A stretch of DNA of 10,433 nt from Chitinophagaceae bacterium (GTDB lineage: Bacteria > Bacteroidota > Bacteroidia > Chitinophagales > Chitinophagaceae). The notes under the pieces are model-generated. The model was not told the origin of the DNA, did not search any database, and worked only from the letters and a program-made list of their open reading frames with translations. Position numbers and translations under genes: made by a program. Shown piece after piece: positions 5,911 to 10,433 of the stretch. The stretch's first letter is position 1. Each line of letters opens with the position of its first letter. The stretch spans positions 1 to 10,433 of the forward strand of contig JALOMZ010000028.1 of assembly GCA_025455205.1 (NCBI GenBank). Reading direction: 5' to 3'.

Positions 5911-6987
5911 TCATTTCAGGAATGGAAGTAAACGCTCGGCCCAGTCGAGCGTTTTTTTCATAGGCGGCGGGGCTTGCAGCCGAAAGCCTCCGTACAGGGT
6001 GAACTGCGTGAGCACTTTGGCCATCCGCTCCGTGGAACTCACTGAGTGGCGGTAGCTGCTGCTGTAATTGCTGAACCCTACATACCATCGTGGGTTACTG
6101 TAGCCCAGGTTCAGGCCAAAAGAAAAGCCGGAAGAGAACCGGGTGCCATTGGCCCTGACCACCGCATTGTTTTCATCAATGGCCAGGGAATTGAAAATGT
6201 CAACCCCAAACACGGGCCCCATGGAGCCGGCCAGGAAAAAGTGCCGGGCAAATACCCAGGTGCCGGCAATGGCCAGAATGGCATTGATGTCAACATTATT
6301 GGTGAGTTCAATCTTGCCGGCCTGTGGCGGGCCCTGGGGAATGCTGAAGCGGAAATGTGAAATGTTCAGCCCGGGCAGCCAGGTCCAGGCCGATCGCAAT
6401 TGTTCTTCCTCGCCACCCTGGATGGCTTTGAGGGAAAAGTTGGGGTTTGTACGGTACAGCCCGGCAAACTGGAAGCGCTGCACCTCCATTTCTGGAAACT
6501 GCGTATAGGGATCGCCGGGTTTCCAGTTGGAGTCCACCTGGCTCATGTTGGCCAGATAGAATCCACGCGTGTTGGACCACATGCCGGAAAGCGACAGTTG
6601 GTTGAGCGACAAGGAGGCCGATAAACGCCGGTAGCGGGTGCTGCCCCGCAGCGAATCGTCGTTGTTGAAATCCAGGAATTCAGGCGTGAATGCATAGCTC
6701 AGGCTGAGCCAGCGATAGTTGATGGAAGGGGATAGCGTGTATACTTCATTGGGCCGGATGCTGATATAGAAGGTGTCGTTGTAATAGGTGCGGTATTCCA
6801 TATACTGGCTGCCGAACTGAACACCCAGATCCAGCAGGTGGTAATAAGATTTGACATAACTGCTGTCGAAACTGCGCCGGTTGCGCGTACTGTCTTTCTG
6901 GGCGGCCAGTGCTGCGGGAAGGATAATAAGCCCGGCCGTTGCGTACAGCACCAGCATCCAACACCTGTATTTCCGTCCCAACAACAT
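5911..6987 (-). CDS. Predicted outer-membrane protein, DUF4421-like
   Basis: The 358-residue product begins with a Sec signal (MLLGRKYRCWMLVLYATAGLIILPAALAAQ, given as residues 1-30 with cleavage near 29). The rest alternates aromatic and polar residues in short strands, for example SYVKSYYHLLDLG (43-55), TYYNDTFYISIRPNEVYTL, INYRWLSLSYAFTPEFL and NTRGFYLANM, as expected of a small beta-barrel. The pattern of a YVKSY opening, a 'SINYRWLSLSYAF' strand, and a GFYL segment resembles the Bacteroidota DUF4421 family. That match is from memory and not certain. No enzyme motif is visible. It is transcribed divergently from paaG, with 52 bp between start codons, and convergently with the Gfo/Idh gene. 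Its last codons contain that operon's terminator. Function unknown. It belongs by location and export signal to the envelope-directed block. Confidence 0.78.
   Translation of the reverse strand: MLLGRKYRCWMLVLYATAGLIILPAALAAQKDSTRNRRSFDSSYVKSYYHLLDLGVQFGSQYMEYRTYYNDTFYISIRPNEVYTLSPSINYRWLSLSYAFTPEFLDFNNDDSLRGSTRYRRLSASLSLNQLSLSGMWSNTRGFYLANMSQVDSNWKPGDPYTQFPEMEVQRFQFAGLYRTNPNFSLKAIQGGEEEQLRSAWTWLPGLNISHFRFSIPQGPPQAGKIELTNNVDINAILAIAGTWVFARHFFLAGSMGPVFGVDIFNSLAIDENNAVVRANGTRFSSGFSFGLNLGYSNPRWYVGFSNYSSSYRHSVSSTERMAKVLTQFTLYGGFRLQAPPPMKKTLDWAERLLPFLK
5931..5958 (+). terminator. Intrinsic terminator of the SUMF1-Gfo/Idh operon
   Basis: A perfect 8-bp inverted repeat, AACGCTCG (5931-5938) and CGAGCGTT (5946-5953), with a 7-nt loop runs into a T-tract (5952-5958) on the plus strand. 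It sits inside the last codons of the minus-strand outer-membrane gene, where the same bases encode KTLDWAER. On the minus strand there is no good U-tract, so it probably acts mainly on plus-strand transcripts. Confidence 0.85.
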
Positions 6988-6995
6988 TTGCCTGT

Positions 6996-7003
6996 TATCT
7001 TTA
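6996..7003 (+). promoter_or_regulatory. Possible -7 promoter element for paaG-paaI
   Basis: TATCTTTA differs from the Bacteroidota TAnnTTTG box only at the last base and lies 36 bp before the paaG ATG, in the 52-bp gap between paaG and the divergent outer-membrane gene. The -33 region is weak (TTTC around 6970-6973). Confidence 0.4.
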
Positions 7004-7039
7004 GCCCTTCAAGCTTACGAACTAATCAACGAATGGCCT

Positions 7040-7819
7040 ATGGAAAATCTCATAATCTTTGAAAAGGTGGGGCATGTGGGCAGGATCACCCTCAACCGGC
7101 CGGCAAAATACAATGCCTTCAATCGCGACATGGCCTTCCAATTACAGGGCGTGCTGGATGCATGTGCTGCCGATGCTGCCGTGCGTTGCCTGTATATCAC
7201 CGGGGCCGGAAAGGCTTTCTGCTCGGGCCAGGACCTGGCCGAAGTGGTGGATCCCCAGGGGCCGGGCATGAACCGCATTCTGAGCGAACACTACAATCCC
7301 ATTGTTACCAAGATAAAATGGATGGAAAAGCCGGTGGTGGCTGCGGTCAATGGCGTGGCGGCCGGCGCCGGGGCCAATATTGCCCTGGCCTGCGATATTG
7401 TGGTGGCGGCAGAAAGTGCCTCCTTTATACAGGCCTTCTCCTCCATTGGCCTGATCCCCGACAGTGGCGGCACCTTTACCCTGCCCAGGCTGGTAGGCTG
7501 GCAGAAAGCCACGGCATTGATGATGCTGGGCGATAAAGTGCCGGCCCCCGAGGCAGAACGAATGGGCATGATTTATCAGTGGTTCCCCGATGAACAATTT
7601 GCAGACCAGTCGTGGGCACTGGCCGAACGCCTGGGCAATATGCCCACCCGGGGCCTGGGCTTCACCAAAACAGCCCTGCGTTGGTCATATAATCATACCT
7701 TTAAGGAACAACTGGAGAACGAGGACAAATTGCAGCAGCGGGCAGCCACTACAGCAGATTTCAAAGAAGGGGTGGCTGCTTTCCTGGAAAAGCGAAAACC
7801 AAATTTCAAGGGCGAATGA
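7040..7819 (+). CDS. paaG: 1,2-epoxyphenylacetyl-CoA isomerase PaaG
   Basis: PaaG is a cytosolic crotonase-fold enzyme that converts ring-1,2-epoxyphenylacetyl-CoA to oxepin-CoA, the step after the PaaABCE epoxidase. The 259-residue product matches it along its length: TLNRPAKYNAFN (17-28), GAGKAFCSGQDL (55-66), VAAVNGVAAGAGANIAL (100-116, oxyanion-hole region), FSSIGLIPDSGGT (133-145) and the C-terminal DFKEGVAAFLEKRKPNFKG. Asp141 in LIPDSGGT corresponds to the catalytic Asp of characterised PaaG, and the Glu pair of ordinary enoyl-CoA hydratases is not evident, which favours PaaG over PaaF. I chose ATG 7040 because the crotonase homology (MENLIIFEKVG) begins there. The open frame reaches back to about 6881 but would overlap the divergent gene. 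Its stop overlaps the paaI start (ATGA), indicating translational coupling. Confidence 0.92.
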   Translation: MENLIIFEKVGHVGRITLNRPAKYNAFNRDMAFQLQGVLDACAADAAVRCLYITGAGKAFCSGQDLAEVVDPQGPGMNRILSEHYNPIVTKIKWMEKPVVAAVNGVAAGAGANIALACDIVVAAESASFIQAFSSIGLIPDSGGTFTLPRLVGWQKATALMMLGDKVPAPEAERMGMIYQWFPDEQFADQSWALAERLGNMPTRGLGFTKTALRWSYNHTFKEQLENEDKLQQRAATTADFKEGVAAFLEKRKPNFKGE

Positions 7820-8274
7820 GTATAACGATCGAGCAGGCCCGGCATATTGTGGAGTTGATGATGGAAAAGGATGCTTTCAGCCAATGGCTGGGCATCAGGG
7901 TGGTAGACATTGCCCCCGGCATTTGCCAGCTCCAGATGACGGTAGGCGAGGAAATGTGCAACGGTTTTTCCATCGCCCACGGCGGCATCCCCTTTGCCCT
8001 GGCCGACAGTTGCTGTTCTTTTTCTGTGAATGCCCACGGGCGCAAGAGCCTGTCGGTGGAAACCTCCATCAGCCAGTTCAAAGGCATCCAGGTGGGCGAC
8101 ACCCTCACCTGCGAAAGCACCGAGGAATCGCTGGGTAAGAAGATCGGGGTATACACGGCCATCATCACCAACCAGGACGGGGTGCGCATCGCCATCTTCA
8201 AGGGCACTTATTATCGCAGCGACAAGCGCTGGCTGGAGCCGGAAGACCAGGCAGCCGGCGAGGCCGCCTTATGA
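7816..8274 (+). CDS. paaI: Phenylacetate pathway hotdog thioesterase PaaI
   Basis: The 152-residue product is a hotdog-fold acyl-CoA thioesterase, thought to rescue CoA from stalled hydroxylated phenylacetyl-CoA intermediates in the cytosol. The diagnostic region is CNGFSIAHGGIPFALADS (48-65): Asn49, His55 and Asp64 match the active-site pattern of PaaI (Asp61 in the E. coli enzyme, with the same 15-residue Asn-to-Asp spacing). The tail GVYTAIITNQDGVRIAIFKGTYYR is also typical. It begins inside the paaG stop codon (4-bp overlap), so the two are co-translated. Its last codons overlap by 6 bp the end of the minus-strand membrane-protein gene. Confidence 0.92.
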   Translation: MSITIEQARHIVELMMEKDAFSQWLGIRVVDIAPGICQLQMTVGEEMCNGFSIAHGGIPFALADSCCSFSVNAHGRKSLSVETSISQFKGIQVGDTLTCESTEESLGKKIGVYTAIITNQDGVRIAIFKGTYYRSDKRWLEPEDQAAGEAAL

Positions 8275-8619
8275 TTCTTCGAGGTGGAGCTTGTGAAAGA
8301 AGCGGTGCGCCGCCGGTGCCAGTAATATGCCTATGTTGGTGATAAAGGCTACCCCGCTGAACAGGGCATACAGCGCAGAAAACAGCTTGCCGCCGTTACT
8401 GTCAAACTCCGTGATCACCGGCCCCATGCCGCTCAACAGCATGGAGGCATTATGGAAGCAGTCCATCCAGTCGTACGCAGGGCCTGCGCTCATCCGGAAT
8501 CCAACCGTGCCAATCAGCAACCAGAGTGCCACAAGCAGGAAGCTTACGGCAAAGTTTCGTCCCACCCTGATATAGAATGTGCGCCGGGTTGCCAGCGGCT
8601 GCCGCTTGTGTTCGTACAT
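8269..8619 (-). CDS. Small two-helix membrane protein resembling a K+-channel pore domain
   Basis: From the ATG at 8617-8619 the product is 116 residues: a basic N-terminus, a first membrane helix (about 22-42, NFAVSFLLVALWLLIGTVGF), a loop with YDWMDCFHNASMLLSGMGPV (49-68), then GGKLFSALYALFSGV (76-90) leading into a second membrane helix (to about 101) and a basic tail ending HRFFHKLHLEES. The layout, the W-x-D-x2-x-N-A-S segment and GKLF-x-ALYALF strongly recall 2TM K+-channel pore modules. However, the selectivity-filter position reads SGMGPV instead of TVGYGD, so K+ selectivity cannot be assumed. I know this only as a conserved uncharacterised Bacteroidota membrane protein. The longer open frame reaching upstream would overlap paaY and lacks homology. 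A -7-like box lies 20 bp upstream of the start. Confidence 0.8.
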   Translation of the reverse strand: MYEHKRQPLATRRTFYIRVGRNFAVSFLLVALWLLIGTVGFRMSAGPAYDWMDCFHNASMLLSGMGPVITEFDSNGGKLFSALYALFSGVAFITNIGILLAPAAHRFFHKLHLEES

Positions 8620-8639
8620 GTTACGGATATTGAACAACC

Positions 8640-8647
8640 TAAAGATA
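8640..8647 (-). promoter_or_regulatory. Possible -7 promoter element for the small membrane protein
   Basis: On the minus strand the bases read TATCTTTA, the same near-consensus -7 box as before paaG, 20 bp upstream of the start at 8619. The nearest TTG upstream is too close (about 15 bp) for a normal -33 element. Confidence 0.4.
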
Positions 8648-8694
8648 CAACGAAGCCATTGGCAAGCCTCGCAGTTCCGTGCACCGTAATCTCC

Positions 8695-8702
8695 TATTTT
8701 CG
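8695..8702 (+). promoter_or_regulatory. Possible -7 promoter element for paaY
   Basis: TATTTTCG resembles TAnnTTTG with one mismatch and ends 4 bp before the paaY ATG at 8707. Use of this box would give an essentially leaderless mRNA. No -33 box is clear. The 87-bp gap is shared with the divergent membrane-protein gene. Confidence 0.3.
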
Positions 8703-8706
8703 AAGC

Positions 8707-9309
8707 ATGTTTTACGCATTCAAAGGCTTCGTGCCGGTGGTACATCCTTCCTCCTTTGTACATCCGCAGGCAGTGGTCACGGGAAATGTGATCATCGGCA
8801 GGGATTGCTATGTGGGTCCGGGTGCTGCCCTGCGCGGCGACTGGGGCGGCATAGTACTGGAAGATGGTTGCAACGTGCAGGAGAACTGCACCATACACAT
8901 GTTTCCGGGTGTTACCGTGGTGCTGCAGGCCGGGGCTCATATTGGGCATGGGGCCATTATCCATGGCGCGCAGATAGGCCGTAATTGCCTGGTGGGCATG
9001 AATGCGGTGATCATGGACAATGTGGTGCTGGGGGAAGAAAGTATTGTAGGTGCATTGACGTTTATCCGTGAAGGCGAGAAGATCCCGCCCCGCAGCCTGG
9101 TGGTGGGCAATCCGGGGCGCATCGTGAAACAGGTGAGTGATGACATGATTGCCTGGAAAACCCAGGGCACCCGATTATACCAGTCACTGCCGGCCGAGAT
9201 GCATGCAGCCGCTGTTCCCTGCGAGCCGCTTGCAGAAATGCCTGCCAACAGGCCCACACAGGAAACACTCTACGAAAACTGGAACAAGATCAAAGAAGCC
9301 AATAACTGA
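8707..9309 (+). CDS. paaY: PaaY, hexapeptide-repeat gamma-carbonic-anhydrase-like thioesterase
   Basis: PaaY of E. coli is a left-handed beta-helix protein reported to act as a thioesterase supporting phenylacetate degradation. This 200-residue product aligns along its length: FVPVVHPSSFVHPQAVV (8-24), VGPGAALRGDWGGI (36-49, with the conserved RGD), NVQENCTIHMFPG (56-68), GAHIGHGAIIHGAQIGRN (76-93), LVGMNAVIMD (95-104) and the C-terminal MIAWKTQGTRLYQSL. His64, His81 and His86 are the three metal ligands expected of the gamma-class carbonic anhydrase fold. ATG 8707 is chosen because homology starts there. The frame is open far upstream but would cover the divergent gene. The next gene starts 5 bp after its stop. 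Confidence 0.93.
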   Translation: MFYAFKGFVPVVHPSSFVHPQAVVTGNVIIGRDCYVGPGAALRGDWGGIVLEDGCNVQENCTIHMFPGVTVVLQAGAHIGHGAIIHGAQIGRNCLVGMNAVIMDNVVLGEESIVGALTFIREGEKIPPRSLVVGNPGRIVKQVSDDMIAWKTQGTRLYQSLPAEMHAAAVPCEPLAEMPANRPTQETLYENWNKIKEANN

Positions 9310-9314
9310 CACTT

Positions 9315-10433
9315 ATGAGAACATTGTTTATGAGCCTGGCCTTGCTGCTGTCTGCTGCCAGCATGGCGCAGGTACTGACTTTGCGGGAGCAGGCTCGTGT
9401 AACAGACGAGATCACTGCCGACAGGATCAACAACCTGCTGCCCCGGCTTATGGATCGAACGGGCATCGATATGTGGGTCATCATCAGCCGCGAATACAAT
9501 GAGGATCCCATCCTGAAGACCATGCTGCCGGCCACCTGGCTCAGCGCCCGTCGCACCACCATGCTGGTGTTCTACCACGATGCGGCCAGCAACAAATATG
9601 AAAAAATGGCCATAGCCCGGTACAATGTGGGAGAAACCATCCGTGCCAACTGGGACATGAAGCAGTTTCCCGACCAGTGGGATGCACTGATGAACATCAT
9701 CAGCACCCGCAACCCGAAAAAGATAGGCCTGAATACCTCGGACCATTTTGGCCATGCCGATGGAATAGACCATACCCATTATGAACTGTTCATGAAAAAA
9801 CTGCCGGCTGCCTTCCGCGCACGCGTGGTAAGTGCAGAAGCCCTTGGTGTGGCCTGGCTGGAAACCCGCACGGAGCGGGAGATGCAGTACTATACCCAGT
9901 TGGTAAACATGACCCACCGCATTATTGAAGAAGGGTTTTCGGAAAAAGTGATCACCCCGGGCATTACCACCACCGATGATGTGGTGTGGTGGTTCCGCCA
10001 GAAGATCCGCGACATGGGACTGGATACCTGGTTCCACACAAGTGTGGCGGTGCAGCGCAGTGACAGCAACAGCTTTGAGCACCTGCGCAGTTTCAGCGAC
10101 CGGCCCAAGGATGATGTGATCCGCCCCGGCGACCTGCTCCATTGCGACATTGGCATCACCTATCTCCGCCTGAATACCGATATACAGCAGCATGCCTATA
10201 TGCTGAAGCCCGGAGAAACGGAGGCGCCGGCCTCCATCCAAAAGGCTTTTGCCCAGAGCAACCGGGTGCAGGACCTGCTCACCAGCCAGTTCAGGACAGG
10301 CAGCACCGGCAACCAGATGCTCAAGGGGGCGCTGGACCAGGCCAAAGCAGAAGGCATTGAAGCCAGCATCTATACCCATCCGCTGGGTTTGCATGGCCAC
10401 GCAGCAGGACCAACCATTGGTCTTTGGGACCAG
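9315..10433 (+). CDS. Secreted M24 family metallopeptidase, Xaa-Pro aminopeptidase-like (3' partial)
   Basis: The frame from ATG 9315 is open to the end of the window (373 codons, no stop). It begins with a Sec signal (MRTLFMSLALLLSAASMAQ). An N-terminal creatinase-like region follows (DRTGIDMWVIISREYNEDP, then TSDHFGHADGIDHTHYE), and then a pita-bread catalytic domain from about residue 185 (ETRTEREMQYY). Metal ligands D278 (in LLHCDIG) and D289 (in LNTDIQ) are in place, followed by the ligand-His segment HPLGLHGHAAGPTIG. The two ligand glutamates should lie beyond the window. M24 enzymes of this kind remove N-terminal residues before proline, usually with two Mn2+ ions. Only 5 bp separate it from paaY, so it is likely co-transcribed, though its link to phenylacetate use is not obvious. 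Confidence 0.9.
   Translation, partial: MRTLFMSLALLLSAASMAQVLTLREQARVTDEITADRINNLLPRLMDRTGIDMWVIISREYNEDPILKTMLPATWLSARRTTMLVFYHDAASNKYEKMAIARYNVGETIRANWDMKQFPDQWDALMNIISTRNPKKIGLNTSDHFGHADGIDHTHYELFMKKLPAAFRARVVSAEALGVAWLETRTEREMQYYTQLVNMTHRIIEEGFSEKVITPGITTTDDVVWWFRQKIRDMGLDTWFHTSVAVQRSDSNSFEHLRSFSDRPKDDVIRPGDLLHCDIGITYLRLNTDIQQHAYMLKPGETEAPASIQKAFAQSNRVQDLLTSQFRTGSTGNQMLKGALDQAKAEGIEASIYTHPLGLHGHAAGPTIGLWDQ

Noticed and set aside
6881..7039. N-terminal extension of PaaG from an upstream start
   Set aside because: The extension would overlap the start of the divergent outer-membrane gene and has no crotonase homology. ATG 7040 fits the family length.
9270..10400. A 376-codon open frame on the minus strand
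   Set aside because: It lies opposite the M24 peptidase, whose signal peptide and metal ligands are clear. The antisense product has no recognisable features.

Overview
This window most likely comes from a Bacteroidota chromosome, probably of the Chitinophagaceae type. Three things point that way: the best promoter-like elements resemble the Bacteroidota -7 box (TAnnTTTG), no gene start has a convincing Shine-Dalgarno sequence, and the protein families are typical of that group (Tat-exported Gfo/Idh/MocA and TIM-barrel proteins, a DUF4421-like barrel protein, a SUMF1-domain protein and a secreted M24 peptidase). The genus assignment is inference. There are no rRNA or tRNA genes, insertion sequences or CRISPR arrays.

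Left part (1-784): the last 31 codons of paaC and then paaD, both of the phenylacetyl-CoA epoxidase system. They are separated by a gene-free island (97 to about 300) made largely of 7-bp word repeats that run up to the 5' end of paaD. No ATG, GTG or TTG is available where the conserved part of PaaD begins.

Second gene-free stretch (785-1556, about 770 bp, between convergent genes): first come two hairpin elements exactly 50 bp apart, with a compensatory base-pair change between them. Then follows a tandem array of four units with a period of about 175 bp. Its modules are themselves built from 7- and 8-bp words. The array stops at the stop codon of the next gene.

Middle block (1557-6987): five genes that all encode proteins with export signals. 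They are a Tat-type hydroxypyruvate-isomerase-like TIM barrel (minus strand), an ApbE flavin transferase, a SUMF1-domain protein without the formylglycine-generating cysteines, a Tat-type Gfo/Idh/MocA oxidoreductase, and a DUF4421-like outer-membrane protein (minus strand). The TIM barrel and oxidoreductase together suggest sugar or keto-sugar chemistry in the periplasm.

Right part (7040-10433): cytosolic phenylacetate genes resume with paaG and paaI (4-bp overlap) and then paaY. A small minus-strand membrane protein, which looks like a two-helix K+-channel pore domain with a degenerate selectivity filter, lies between paaI and paaY. A secreted M24 peptidase starts 5 bp after paaY and runs off the end.

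Overall, this looks like a phenylacetate catabolic locus (paaC, paaD ... paaG, paaI, paaY) split by an envelope-directed accessory block. The most unusual material is the structured non-coding repeat DNA at the left boundary of that block.
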